This document shows, one piece after another, positions 11,322 through 24,300 of a stretch of 64,000 bases of DNA. The notes beneath the pieces were generated by a model. The model was not told the DNA's origin and did not search any database. It was given only the letters and a program-made list of their open reading frames with translations. The stretch's first letter is position 1, and each line of letters opens with the position of its first letter. The stretch is from Phyto melanocephala. Lineage: Eukaryota > Arthropoda > Insecta > Diptera > Rhinophoridae. The stretch spans positions 5,262,001-5,326,000 of the forward strand of contig OW799233.1 in assembly GCA_941918925.1 (NCBI GenBank), read 5' to 3'. Position numbers and translations under genes: made by a program.

Positions 11322-13330
11322 ACAAATTTTTGGTCTACTTTAAAACATTACACAAAGTCTCTATTAAAGAACTGCCACAAAGCTGATATCACCATGGGAA
11401 AGATATAACTATTCTATACAAAAAAATAAAATTTAATTTGAACTAGAAAGGTTCTTGTGTCAGCAAAATTAATGAAAGGCGTTTTAATTTCTATTTATGT
11501 TTTTTTTTGTTAACACCAGTAAACTCTAATTCAGAGTTTATCAATGTAAATATTAAGATTCCAGGCAGGCAATTAGCATAACATTTTTAAGATTTTTTTT
11601 TTATATTTTTGTTAAAAATTGTTATAAAAAATTAACAAAAAGAGTGGGTGAATAAGGAATTTTATTTTTTAATTTTGTTTAAAAATAAATTCAGTTTGTG
11701 AACTTGTTATATTCATACAGGTATACGCAATGGTGAATTGATGTAACAAATCAACTTCTTTGAATATTTGTTCTGTCAAGGCGATTTCGCTTAATAAAAA
11801 TAGGGGAGTACTTAAAATCAGCTTATTTTAATAGTATTTGATTTAAAAAAAGGATACAATAACCAACAAATATAACTAAATTCATTTTAAAAATTAATAA
11901 AAAAATTAACATTTAACTTTCCATCCATGGCAAATAACTGAAATCGATTACTAACTTACTTATAATTCTGCTTTAGCTGTTACGACGAGAATATTTGTAT
12001 GAATATGCACTCTTTAATCCTTTTTTTTCTTTTAAATTTTTGCTACTTTCACTTGACATTAAGTGGACCTTGGTTTTACATAATATTTTCTATGCAACTT
12101 TATTGAAATTTTAAATGTTTGATAATTTTTTTTTACGGAAAATTTTTGATTTATTTTTCATAAAACTCTTAACAAACTTGCTAATTAATATTAAAAAAAA
12201 AATTGTAACATGTTTTTTAAACTTCTGTACAAAAACTTTTCTTTGCTGGTTTAGTGTTTTTCTTAAGAAGTTTTGGAAAAAATTCAGTTTCCACAAAATA
12301 TGCGATATATGTTCGATTAGAAGAAATTTTTTAAAGAAAATTGAGGCACAGAAAAATATTGTGATGACCTCTCTGTACAGTAAACTAATATTTTAGTTTA
12401 GTTTGAAGGGAAACCTTGTGTTCCTTTGTTCTCTTAAAAATAGAAAAATATTTTTCAGTTTAAAGGTAAAATTTTTTAAAATTTTTTAAAACTCTTGTAT
12501 TTTTTATAAAATATTATTCGTTATGGTTTTTAGGAATTTTTTTTTGTGGACTTTGAATGTCCATAAAATTTTTTGAAAAATTTTAAAACAAAAATCAGTT
12601 TTAATAAATTTGAAATTTGCTGTACATATTCCATAAATACTAGACTTTGTGCTTAGAGAGACTTAGATTGTAATAGACTAAGGATCAAAAGTAGGCATAC
12701 ATTAATTTTGAATGCTGTGGGGGACCTCAGTCTTACGAAGTTTCTGGTAGTTATGAAGTAATGTGCGATTATGATTTTCGTCAATCATCAGTTGGCAATA
12801 TGAAATGGTTTCGTAGTCTATATAAAACTTTTGTAGTGGTGCGAGTCCCAGTAAAGGAATGGATGCTGGTTGGTAGCCATGGAATTCCAATATTAATATA
12901 TTAAAGACAATTTTTAACAAACACAAATAAGTGTGCTTTGCACGGTCATGCCTAAAATTCCACAAATAACCTCATCATTTCACTGCTTCGATCAGACTTA
13001 AGCCAAGTTGTGGGACGTAGCTGAGCGAGAGTGAATAAGTAATTGATTGTTGCAATCAGAAAAATATGTAACATGCAAATTGTTTCAAACGCTATTCAGA
13101 ATGTGGGTTACATTTCTGCTATTATTATTTTATTTTTATATTATTTTTTTTAATGGAGAGCAATCATAAGATATTTATTTATATTATTTTTATTTTAAAA
13201 ATTTGTCATCTAGAGTTTTATTTCAGTTGCCATCTTTTATAAGAAAAAAATTATGTTGGCCGCCATTTTGTTGCAGGTTAAGGGTGCAAGAAATCTCATT
13301 ATTACATTTTTAATAATACATAAACATTTA
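11322..13330. other. AT-rich gap
   Basis: Two kilobases with no recognisable gene. Low-complexity T/A-rich sequence (12100-12560) gives overlapping open frames on both strands that I regard as chance. A minus frame at 12702-12965 (87 codons) is the only one with somewhat protein-like composition; it matches nothing I know. Confidence 0.35.
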
Positions 13331-13823
13331 CGGCCTTATTCATAACAAAAAGTTAGCCACAGTTTATACACTACGTACAACGAGCTGCTAACTATTTAAA
13401 ATGCCGATTAAGCTTGGCAGAGTTTATTCATAAGAAACTTTTATCCGTCTGCCAACTTTTCATAAATCAACTCTAAAATTGCAAGAAACTCCTCAAAAAT
13501 GCAATCAATTTTTGGATTTTGACATTTTTTGTTTTTCCATCAATATTAACAATTTTTAAAATTGAAAAATAAATTTAAAAAAATAAAGGAACAATTAATT
13601 TTTTATAAAAGTGGAAAACAAAGGCAAACTGTCTGTAAATTGGCAACAGGATGAATAGGTGGGTAAACAAATATTGGTAATATAAAACAACAACACACAA
13701 GATGGCAAACGTTTGGCAGCTCGTTAACAAGAGTTTATCAAATCGGTAGCCAGAGTTTGGCATGTGTGTTATGAATAAACTTAATGCTAACGTTATGCCA
13801 ACTTTTTGTTATAAATAAGGCCG
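13331..13823. mobile_element. 493-bp terminal-inverted-repeat element, PIF-like
   Basis: The left end CGGCCTTATTCATAACAAAA and the reverse complement of the right end CGGCCTTATTTATAACAAAA agree at 19 of 20 positions, and both continue AGTTRGC. Further inverted words (GTTTATTCATAA / TTATGAATAAAC) lie inside. Flanks are TTA on the left and TTT on the right, so a degraded TTA duplication is possible. There is no coding capacity. Superfamily is inferred from TIR style and the near-TTA flank; hAT or P-like origin cannot be excluded. Confidence 0.65.
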
Positions 13824-16800
13824 TTTGAGTACTACTTGTAAATTTTTATATTTTTAGAAAATATTTGTGAAGATAATGGGTCTGTTATTATGCGGCTGGG
13901 AAACTCTGTTTGAGCAAAAATCTATATACTTTGAATCAAAGTGGACAAACAAAGTAACAATTTCACACCCTGCATTTGCAACAACAACAATAAAAGAAAA
14001 ATAACTAAATTCCCTAGAATTGAATAAATATTTCATTAGTTCACAGAGTTGGTGTTGTTTTTATTTCTGCAAAAAAAAACCTTCAAATTATTGTTTAGTT
14101 TCAGTTTAGTTTCTATTGAAGAGTTGTGAAAATAAGGAAGAAAAAAAAAATACTCTACAAACTTTTACTTGAGCACGTACAAGTGCGTTTTGTTACGATT
14201 TTATTGCGTAAACGCCTTTAACGGTTGTCAAGCTTTTAAAACCAGTTACATAAAATCACAAACGCACGAAGGCATTATCTGAAATAAACAACGATAGCAA
14301 AAAGGAATCACTTAGTTGTACATACAAATATTTAGAGAAGAAGAAGAAGAAGAGGAAAAAAAACATGAACAAAACTGTTACAATAATAACAAGGGAAAGC
14401 AAATGTGATTTCCAAACTAAAATTGTATTAGTATCAGATAAGAAAAAACCATGATTTTAGTTTCAGTTAAACAATATTAGCAACAATAAAAACAACGATA
14501 CAGAACATACATGCAAACGTCTGAACATACAACACATACATTTGAACATACATAAAATTCAATAGTAAACAAATGTACTGAAGTTAAAAACAATCAAAAT
14601 AAAGCTAAACAAATACAAAAACGTCTATAATAAAAATTCAAACATTGACAATAATACAATAAGACAAAAAAAAAAAAAAAAATACATCCTTAACTGTTGA
14701 AATGCGCACACAGCCATACAAAGGCTACCCCATTAACATTCTCACATGAAGGATCACAAATAAAATAAAATGAAAAAAAATGTCTCCGCTAACATACAAA
14801 TACATTTGACAGGATTGCTTAATACAATACCTGTTCAGTACTTTTTGTGCAATGAGACATTCACACGTGGGAAACTACAAAAAACTGCTGAGTAAATCAC
14901 AATTACGGTAAAACAAATTTCAATTTTTTTTTGCATGACATGTCTGTGTAAAACTATAAAATGGTTGAATCGTATGAAAAAAATTCGGTTTTTCCTCAGA
15001 TGATGCTTAATGTAACCTGGGTAAGTTTCGTATAAAATGATCATAAAATTACAAATTTTTGGATATAAATAAAATGTATTAATTTTTACTTTGGAAATTG
15101 ATAAATGACTTTATGTATTCTGATTACCTATTCTGGTTACGATGTCATTTAGAGGGCATGTTATTTCAATTCTGCTTTTTTTTTGTTAGATGGAAAATAA
15201 ATGCAACTTAACTTAGGCTATAGTCTTCTTTTAAAAAAGTTTAGTTTTAAAATATATAAAATTTTGCGTAAAAAAATCTAGGTAGACTATAATCTAGGAA
15301 TATGATCTATGGTAGTTTTAGAAAAATAATTTTGTGAAATGTTTACAGGATCATACTCTTTTAGATAGAATAGGAGTCTTTAATTTAAAGTAGTCTACTG
15401 GCCTTTCGACACTATTGTAAGATCAATATGTAATCATTTATGCATCACTGTATGGTGACCATAAGATGATCAAGTCGATGCGGAGAATGGGCACACTATT
15501 GCATAAATTTGCATCACAGGCATGAGTAGTATATAACCCACAGTCGGTCTGGGAGCTCTACTTCAAATGAAAATTTTACATTTATCTATAATAGACAATT
15601 CAGACTTTAGTGCTCTACAATTTTAACAATTAGTAACCTGAACGATGAAGACGTTGGAGGTGATTGGAAGATTACAAATAAGCTGAAAAGGGTCAGAAAT
15701 ACTATTTCATGAATTCAGATTTTTTTCACTCATTCTAGAGTCAGGATTTTATGCTCAACTATTTGGACTCATAGGTCTTGCATCGCTGAGAACGGGTTTC
15801 ACTAGTGGTTCGATACAATCGAATGGTGCTGTCATATTTCAACCGATGTGATTGTCCTTCAATTATGTTAAAAATCGCCCTGATAAAATTTCAAGTATTT
15901 TAGTATAATTTTATGATTACGTGTACAGAAACTTTGTTATCGATGTTAAAAATACTGTCAAAGGTCTAGAAAAATTACTATTTCATCTGTGGTTGGACTT
16001 AGCATTCTAGTCAACGTTGTGTCGTTTAATTGCATAATTATATTGTAGCATAGTTACAATGGACCGTAATGGTCTCCGAGTGAAGGTGTGAGGGTAACTT
16101 TGCACCAGCCTTACCTACCTATAGTTATTGCCATTGCTGCTGTATATACATATGTTTAACTGTATATGTAAAGCATTAGTTGTATATGACACCAACCACA
16201 TCTGTATATTTTAGTCAGTTTAACATACCACCACTTATGTGTATATTTCAAAATAAAACCAATTTTCAATTTAACAAATCCTTTAATGTCAATTATATAC
16301 CAACCAGCCAACACACAAGTTTATGTTTGTCTCTCTGCAAGAGAGGGTTATAAGAAATCTGAATTAAAGATTTCTTTTTTATTGCTGCTGTAGCTTTGCT
16401 TTGTTTAGTTTTTGTGATTTTTTTATTTCTTCTTAGTTTTTATTCGATTCATTTCCCTTAAGGGTCTCTTTGTTTCACTCTTCAGCTGATAATAATAATT
16501 GTTGTTTTTGTGTTTTTTTTTTCTTAAATTGCTCTTTTTATTCCGATTTGTTTGTTTGAATTTAAATTTCATTTTACACACAGGAAAAAATTATTGTTTT
16601 AGAATTGTTAAAGAAAAATATAAAGACATAAAAAAATAGATTTTAAATAATTTTTTTTTTGCTTTTTTGCTAAAATAAATTATATTGTGTTTAATAGCAA
16701 TTTGTAGATTAACACTCTTTTTATGGATCTAACTACTATTATTTATGATGTTTATATATTTTTAATTATATCAATTTAATTTAAATTTATTGACCTATTT
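13824..16800. other. Gap without recognised genes
   Basis: AT-rich; contains (GAA)n at about 14335-14352 and a poly-A run near 14667-14683. A stretch of more balanced composition runs from about 15400 to 16120 (for example 'gtctccgagtgaaggtgtgag' near 16070), but no open frame or TE signature could be identified in it. Confidence 0.4.
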
Positions 16801-16835
16801 ACATACATTTATAATTGCGTATATACATAAATGCT

Positions 16836-16997
16836 TACATACATACATACATATACATACATACACACATACATACATACACACATACATACATACATAC
16901 ACACATACATACATACATACATACATACATACATACATACATACATACATACATACATACATACATACATACATACATACATACATACATACATACA

Positions 16998-17029
<32 letters not shown>

Positions 17030-17031
17030 CA
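16836..17031. repeat. (ACAT/CATA)n tetranucleotide microsatellite
   Basis: About 195 bp of CATA repeats, pure from about 16905 to 17026 and interrupted by CACACATA variants near the start. It is open in all frames, giving long Tyr-Ile-His-Thr or Cys-Met-Tyr-Val ORFs on both strands that are artefacts. Shorter tracts of the same word occur at 18686-18720, 22722-22741 and 34812-34855. Confidence 0.98.
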
Positions 17032-17729
17032 TGTTTGCAGTATTCTATAGAAAAACTCGAAAACGCAATAACAGCAACAACAAAATAAAATAAATAATAA
17101 ATTGCATTGAGAACAATAAAAGCTGCCCAACTGGTAAACAAATAATTTTAGAATAAAAAAAAAAAAAAAAAAAAAACAACAACACCAACAACAACAAAAG
17201 GATAAACATATATGAACAGACATAAATGCATTGAACATAAATACTTACATACACATGTATAAGCATAAACAAACAAACAATTAATAAATCATTTATAAAA
17301 CACCAGATTATGGTCTAGAGTTTAATAAAAATTCAATTTAATAAATTTTTAGTTTTATAATTTATGCGTATAGTTTGTGAGTGGTGCGGATAATAATAAT
17401 TGTGTAAATGTATAAACATATGTGTGTGTGTATTAGGAATAAGACAATTTTAGCTTAAATATTAACTGCTTTTTTTTGCAGTGTAAAAATATTTATGTGT
17501 TTTTTTTTCAATATGTGCTGTTTGATTTCTTAACATATTTTAAGGCGTGCCTGCTACGGTAGGCAATGAATATGTAATACTGCACATATTAACATGTTAT
17601 TTATTTGCGCGTTTGATAAGCAAAATGTTACATACATATATAAAATGGGACATCATATATTGTACATTCTTAATAATGTTATGCTTTAAAAATTTTAGAA
17701 AATTATTTATTCATTTAATTTATTGTCTA
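17032..17729. other. AT-rich gap
   Basis: Holds a poly-A run with CAACAA repeats (17155-17200) and AT-rich sequence. No gene recognised. Confidence 0.4.
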
Positions 17730-18655
17730 TAGATTATAAATCCTTACAGACTAAAGTATGTAAAATAACAAAACAAAATTAAGGTTATACATATATAAAA
17801 TAATATTCTATACAATTCAACGATTTAAATATAAAATGATATTTCTTTTAACAATTTCCTTACTTTCATTAAGGCCAATAAGGTGATAATAATTATTAAA
17901 ATTTTCACATATACGACGAAGAGGATCATTATTAGCATAGTTGGATCTATAGTATTTTAAGTTAATAAAACGGAAATTTCGAGTTGGTCTGGTTGGAACA
18001 TTAAAAGATATTTTACTTAGCAGGAATTCAGAGTCGATATCGCCTTGAATTAGGCCCAGCACAAAAGAAAAACTCAGCATAGAACGACGACTTTTTAAAG
18101 TTGGTAATTTTATAAGACAGAGTCTGCTTTCGTATGAAGGTAGTAAAAACGAATTCCATCCAAGGCCACGAAGACAAAATATTAAAAACTTCTTTTGTAC
18201 AGACTCGATACTATCAATATGAATATTATAGCTAGGATCCCAAATAATCGATCCATATTCTAGAATAGGTCAAACTAACGATGAATATAATTGTTTCGTA
18301 ATATAAGGATCTAGAAATTCCTTGCACCACCTCTTCATAAATCCAAGTACACCATTTGCTTTGTTAACAATTAAAGAAATATGGTCACGAAAATTTAATT
18401 GGTGATCAAGCAAAATACCAAGTTCAAGAAAATTTAGAACTTTATCAAGTTTACACTCATTAATGCAATAAAATAAATCCAATTTCTTAATTCTGAAAAA
18501 GGGCATATGCTTACATTTTTTTATATTCAGCTCCATTAAGTTGATTTCACACCAATTTACCAATTTTTCAATATCAGATTGAAGGAAAAGTTGATCTTTG
18601 AGATTATTAGAAGAACGAAAAATTTTGACATCAGCTCCAAAATATTAGTCGTTGT
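17730..18655 (-). pseudogene. Jockey-like non-LTR retrotransposon, RT C-terminal half, copy 1
   Basis: Read leftwards, the sequence starts inside the RT palm at about 18655. The usual F/Y-A-D-D-V-K motif reads FGADVKIFRSS, so the first catalytic Asp is lost. It continues QSDIEKLVNWCEINLMELN and KKCKHMPFFR (18480-18563), the LLDHQLNFRDHI motif, PILEYGSIIWDP with one lesion, and a C-terminal block ending NPLRRICENFN..; stop near 17817. The 3' UTR contains 'gtctgtaaggattt' (about 17740) and a tail rich in AAATAA words. There is no RNase H, as in Jockey-clade elements. A sister copy lies at 61905-62615. One stop or frameshift near 18268 splits the frame. Confidence 0.8.
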
Positions 18656-18948
18656 AGAGCGATGTTTCTTTTTTGTTTCGTTTTCACATACATACATACA
18701 TACAAAATTACATACATTCGGAAATACATACATTCAGAAATACATACATATGTATATAAATAAATTTGTTTTTAATTAGAATTCTAAAACAATTTTTTGG
18801 TGAGTTTTTAAGAATCAACAACAACAGAGGTTACACAATTTTAACTGCACTAATATGTAAGCATACGATAATTATTTAATGTAAGCTTCGAACTAATACC
18901 ATGTTTAAAAGGGCCTTGAGTAAAATCGAGTTATACGTGATTCATATT
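18656..18948. other. Short gap with CATA repeats
   Basis: Contains CATA repeats at about 18686-18752 next to the truncated 5' end of the Jockey-like copy; otherwise AT-rich. Confidence 0.5.
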
Positions 18949-19450
18949 TTTATACCCACCATCAAAAGAATGGTGTGGGAGTTATTCATTATGTCAATTT
19001 GTTTGCAAAATATTTACTGAGATATTTACTGAGTCCTGGTTTCATTGATATGACGATCTTGCTGTGTGCATCCGTCTGTCCGTCTGTTGAATGAATGATA
19101 GAACTGTTCTTTCCACTTCGAATAAAATGCGATTGTGTTTAAGCGCATTGACGTAGAGCGATACATTTTCGCAACTATATTTCCTTGATAAAAAAATACA
19201 TTTTCCTAAAAATTGCTTAAATCTATACATTACGGAAGGAATTGCAGACAAAAGTATTCAAAAATGTATAACGCACAGTGTCTTTTTCGGTATATTTAAT
19301 ATTTAAAACGTAAAAAATCTGTCAAAATTAGATATACGATTGTCAAATTTTGCAAACATTGCTTTTTTAATCAAAAAACTTGCAATAGAGAAAATTAAGG
19401 TGACACGCCCACTTTAACGTCCACCTCTCCATTATTTCTATATGAACAAA
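18949..19450 (+). mobile_element. DINE-1-like element, subfamily B, 5' part
   Basis: Starts ttttatacccaccatcaaaa, followed by 'gaatggtgtgggag', 'gacgatcttgctgtg' and a ccgtctgtccgtctgttg tract at about 19067-19090. It continues to 'gtgacacgcccactttaacg' near 19410. The same order in reverse is present at 56965-57794, which has both ends. The 3' hairpin terminus was not found here, so the copy seems 3'-truncated; the right limit is approximate. Confidence 0.65.
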
Positions 19451-20396
19451 AATTTGTTGAACTCAAATATTAATTATAAAATTTAAAAAATGAGAGGCAC
19501 ACACAAAGCTAATATAATTTTTTAACTACCTCTGCGTAACAAATTATTCTCTTCGCCGTCCGTAAAAATACAACATTGTAGGAAAAAAGTTGTATTATTT
19601 CTAATGTAGAAATACTTAAGATTATTATATTTGTTTCCTTAAGCTTTGGCATTTGAGGGCTGATATGATCATTATTCTTGGAACATAATCTTAGAGATTT
19701 AGAGGTTTTTAAAATAAATCACAACAAATTTAATGAAATGTCCAAAACTTTGTAAGCTGACACATTTTATTGCTTTTAATATTTAAAAATAATTTTTGCT
19801 AAAGTCCCATCACTGACTGTATTATAGCGGCAGAGGCTTATCATAAACACAACACTACAAAACTAAACTCATTTATTTGTATTAACAGTGTTGTACTTGT
19901 GTACTTTGTGAATACAACAGTAGGGAATTAAGGTTTTTCTGTATCTACAGTACTCTCATGATACAGCATTTTTGAAAGAGCTAAAATTGTGTGATTACAT
20001 AAAATTTAGAAAATTTATTTTCTGAAATATTTTATTTTTTTTATTTTCTGAAATAAATTTTTACGATTTGTAAACGAAGTAGGTCCTCATCAAATCATTT
20101 TGCTGATAAACTACTACTCATGTTTTTTGTTATATACAACTAGCAGTGTGATTTAAAATTTTACGTCTAGAATAAGCTACATCAAGAATAACAGCGTTAG
20201 CTTATGACAGGGAAGGAAAATGGCTTTTATGATTTTGTACCAAGTATGAAAAAAATGTACTTTTTAAGCCATGATGGTTCTATTTTTTTAAATTTATTAA
20301 TGTTTATAAAAATTCAGAAGTATACAATAAAATAAAAACAGAAACTTAACAAAAATGTGTATAAAAATCCAGTATAAAAAAAAAAATTATTAAATA
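19451..20396. other. AT-rich gap
   Basis: No gene or repeat boundary recognised in about 950 bp. Confidence 0.4.
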
Positions 20397-20690
20397 CTAG
20401 CTTCTGCCCGCGACTTCGTCTGCGTAGTTATCGGGATAAAAGGTAGACTTAGTATTAACAACAAAAATAAAAATATTTATTTACAACACAAACAACCCGT
20501 TTAGGATGTGTGATGATGAGTTTGCCAACAACTTCGCGTTATTATCGTGATAAAAAAATAGCCTATGTGTTAATCTAGGTTGCCATTTATCTATGTGCCG
20601 AATTTCATTTGGTTCCGTTCAGTTGTTTTTGCGTGATTGAGTAACAAATATCCAAACATACAAACATTCACATTTATTATATTAGTAGGA
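20397..20690 (-). mobile_element. 294-bp non-autonomous Helitron (Lep1-like)
   Basis: On the minus strand it runs from A|TCCTACTAATATAATAAATG to GCGGGCAGAAGCTAG|T. The ends are 5' TC and 3' CTAG, the insertion lies between A and T, and an imperfect subterminal hairpin (CGC-a-GAC / GAA / GTC-GCG) sits 8 nt before CTAG. These are the defining Helitron marks. The internal text on the plus strand (cgacttcgtctgcgtag, gttccgttcagttg, gcgtgattgagtaacaaa) is a very widespread insect repeat. No coding capacity. An alternative reading as a SINE or LINE 3' end is less likely given the two exact termini. Confidence 0.8.
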
Positions 20691-21191
20691 TTACATTCAT
20701 AGGTACATACGTAGAGATCGTTAATTTAACAAATTTTATTTATTAAATACTTTTAGATAATAAATTTTCTGTTATTTTAAGATTAAAGCAACAAGAACTT
20801 GTTAACTTCAATAAATTTTTTGTTTGTATCAAATTTGAAACAGTAGAAACGTGTAGTTTATTTCTTTCCTTTGCTTTAATTAAGTTTTGGAAATAGAAAA
20901 CTCGTTCGAAGTAGGACGAGGAATGCGGTATAGACAGAATTCATCTTAAAATTCTTGAAATATCTTGGAACATGAACTCATTTAATTCATTTTTCATCTT
21001 TGATACTTTACACTTAAAGTAGTATATATTTGAATCTATTTGTGATCAAAGTTCAAACACATCGACTAGTGCTCTGTACTGATTATTTATTGCTTCAATA
21101 TATTTTTTTTTTGTGTGGAAACTTTATTATTAAAAAGTCCACCTTACATGCTTACGAATCATAAGTAAAATAAAATACCTATAACAACAGC

Positions 21192-21317
21192 CAAGGCGAA
21201 TTCATGTACCAGGTGGTGCCAAATCAGCTGGTGATTTTTGTAAGAAGTTTGAAATAAAGTACTGGGCAGATTTTGTTGTTGCAGACTTGACACTACCTGG
21301 TACATGAATTCACTTTG
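21192..21317. mobile_element. 126-bp hAT-like MITE with 8-bp duplication
   Basis: Perfect direct repeats ACAACAGC at 21184-21191 and 21318-21325 flank a 126-bp element. Its terminal inverted repeats are CAAGGCGAATTCATGTACC on the left and CAAAGTGAATTCATGTACC on the right (reverse complement); they continue AGGT and contain a 17-bp perfect core. The 8-bp target duplication and TIRs starting with CA are the hAT signature. No protein is encoded; the minus frame at 21159-21359 crosses both borders and is incidental. Confidence 0.85.
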
Positions 21318-21325
21318 ACAACAGC

Positions 21326-24300
21326 ATTGCAACAAAAACAGAGAAGTTGACACACACAAACAAAATTAAAGAGAAAATGGACAAAATTATTGTTGCCCTA
21401 TAGTGAGACATTGGAATTTTTAAATTGTACCAAGTAGCTGGCGGTAGTACCACGGTACCAACAAGGTCAAAAATGTACCATAAAAAGTACAATTGTGCCA
21501 TAATTTCCATCCCTGGCTTATGGCCAATTTTTAAATGTTAGTGCCTTGCATTCATCTTTTAAATAAAACAAAAGAAACAATTTTTGATTCAGTTTTACTT
21601 TTTGGTGTTTTCTTCTAAATATAAATTCTGTTGGCCTTAGAAAAAGATAACCACTCACTTGAGAGCTGATTTTGCATCTTTGGTCTAGAAAAATTCTGAA
21701 GACCATGGCAATGGGCTTGCTGCCACTGTTATGTCCAAAAGTTTATTAGCAGCTTCAGTATGAAATTTTATTGAACTGTTGACTTTTATTTGAATTTGTT
21801 TGTAGAAATTTGGCGATAAATTTAAAAATTTTAAATTCGATCTTGCTAACTACTCTTGTATTACCTAATGTATTTACTCCAGAGTAAAAATTAAAATTAA
21901 AATGTTGAAAGAAAACCAAGAAACCCAGTGGCAGATACTCTCTTCGATTTCGCAAACACCACTTTAACGTCTAAAAATATTTAGCGATTTTTATGTAGCA
22001 ACACCCAACTATTTAAAATGTTATGGCGCTTAAAACATTTATTGACAAAACAAAAAGGACAAAAGAGAACTAAAATGATATCATTGTTGAAATAATTTTA
22101 TATATTGTTTCTGCAGGATGGTTGGGTAACAAATAAAGTTTTTCACTATTGACAACAGTTACAAAAAATTATTTTTTTTTTTTGTAAAAATAATAATGAA
22201 AACAAATTGAAGCATAAAGAAGGAAAGAATATTTTCACAAAATAACTTATAACTACATTATATCATTTATACATACAAGAAAGACAACGGGACCGAGTGA
22301 CAAAGAGAAAATAAGTAAAAAAAAAAAGTTTTACAATTTCACTTATCATTTCACACGATTATCACATACACCTCATTAACAAAAATGATCATTTATTACA
22401 ATTTTATTATTTTATTATGCGAGATAGCAAAAAACAAACAAGAAAAATGTTAAACTTTATTTTGAAACTTTTTTTGCTTTTAATATTTTAGCAAAAAATA
22501 ATAATAATAATAAGACATAATATGTAACTAGTTTTTATATGTATAGTCAGTGCGTTAAAGAGGGAAAATATCTGCTGGACAAAGTGCAGTTGCAGCTTAA
22601 TTGTTTGTGTTGAAATTATAAAATATGAGCATTTAATTTATGTTTGTAATGAAAAAAAATTGATTTAGTTATTAATTATGCAGAAATTTATGGCATGGTT
22701 TCTGTGTATGTATTTAGCAGTACATACATACATACATACATCCATATAAAAATAAATTTTAGAATGTTTGTGACAAATAAAAAACAAGAGCAACTAAAAT
22801 GACAGCTATGACAGTTTAAATTTGTGAATTAATTTATAGTTCAATATCTTTATTCTTTTAATACGAGGGTATTTACATAAATTTCTTTTTAACTTAAACC
22901 AATTTTTATATTTTACCGAGAGATTTATGCCACGACTTATCTCGGGAGAAGTGGTCTTACCACTGGCCATATTCAATGCATTTAACTATTGCCCTTCGTT
23001 TTTAACCCAAATTTAGTAATTTTCGTACAAAACTAGCACAGCACTAAGGCAAGCACCATGGGAATAATGCGTTTAATAAGCGTCCGAACAGACTGTAGTC
23101 TAGATGATACACGTAAACAATCAACCAAGGCCAAACAACCATAAATACATCCTGTTGGAAGGTCACATGATTGAAAGACTTTAATGGTTTACTGTCACTA
23201 GTAAAAGTTTCAGAAATTTTACCAATAATAAACTTTACTCAAAGTACTGTTCATATCAACAACCACCACGTGGTCTACAAAGATATCTCATCTAGCGCCT
23301 TGTGGCTCCTTGAAATGAAACTCTCCAATTTTTGGCTCTACGCAGTTGTGGTATACACACACTTTGCAACGTGATTATTTTCCATGTTTATCATTATTAT
23401 GGTACACACACTGCAACCAATAAAGCGGATTTTTTGTTTGTTTTCGCATTGAATATCGCAAAAAACAAATTTGATAAAATGAGCGTTCCACAGTTATTGT
23501 ATTTTTTTTTTATAAATTATTCAAATTTACCCCCACACAAATTTTTTTTCTTCAGCTCATTTTATTTTTTATTTACGATTGACGAAAATCATATATATTT
23601 ACAGCTTGATAGTTTTCAATAAATGAATTAAACCAGAAAAAATAACAAACAACCATTTACACTTTGCAGCCAACATTAATGCAACCAGAAAATATTAATA
23701 TATTTTGAAATTTTTTAAACCTTGAATGCAACAAGAAATTAAACCATAAACATGACTACACCCTAAGCAACCAAGAAAGAAAATTGCGTAATTGCATAAA
23801 GAATTGCAAAGTGTAAACCTTTCATTAAAGCTGTAACCTTACATAAACTAAGTAATAGATTTGAGGTAAGCCCTAGATGGCTTTTACACAATAGAACTAT
23901 AGTGGTGTCATCAAATGACTGTTGTTAAGCAAGCAAGGCAAACAAAATAATTTTTTGGTAGACATAAAGTTTAAAATGACTGCGATCCCGCATTAACAGT
24001 ACAAAACCAATAAATGCACATTTAAAACAAAAAATATTGAGTTGGCTCCGTCTTTGTAATGTCTTACAAGGTGGGTACAATACCAAACAAATTCGTTGTC
24101 TATGTATAAATATAGGACATCCTGAACGACATTTTTAAACAAGGCTACGCAAGACTATCAGACCGTCAATATCGCTCATTTTGTCGTTAATTTATTAGTG
24201 AAATTGCTCTAAAAAACAATGTTAGATATGGTGAAGCAAGTACAGGTCTTTCATTAAATCTTTTTGGCAACGAAAAAATAAAATTATGCCAAAACGCCAA

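Noticed and set aside
12111..12396. Overlapping Phe/Lys-rich ORFs on both strands
   Set aside because: Low-complexity A/T sequence; both strands open at once is typical of chance here.
16790..17238. Long ORFs of repeating Tyr-Ile-His-Thr or Cys-Met-Tyr-Val on both strands
   Set aside because: They are translations of the CATA microsatellite, which has no stop in any frame; not genes.
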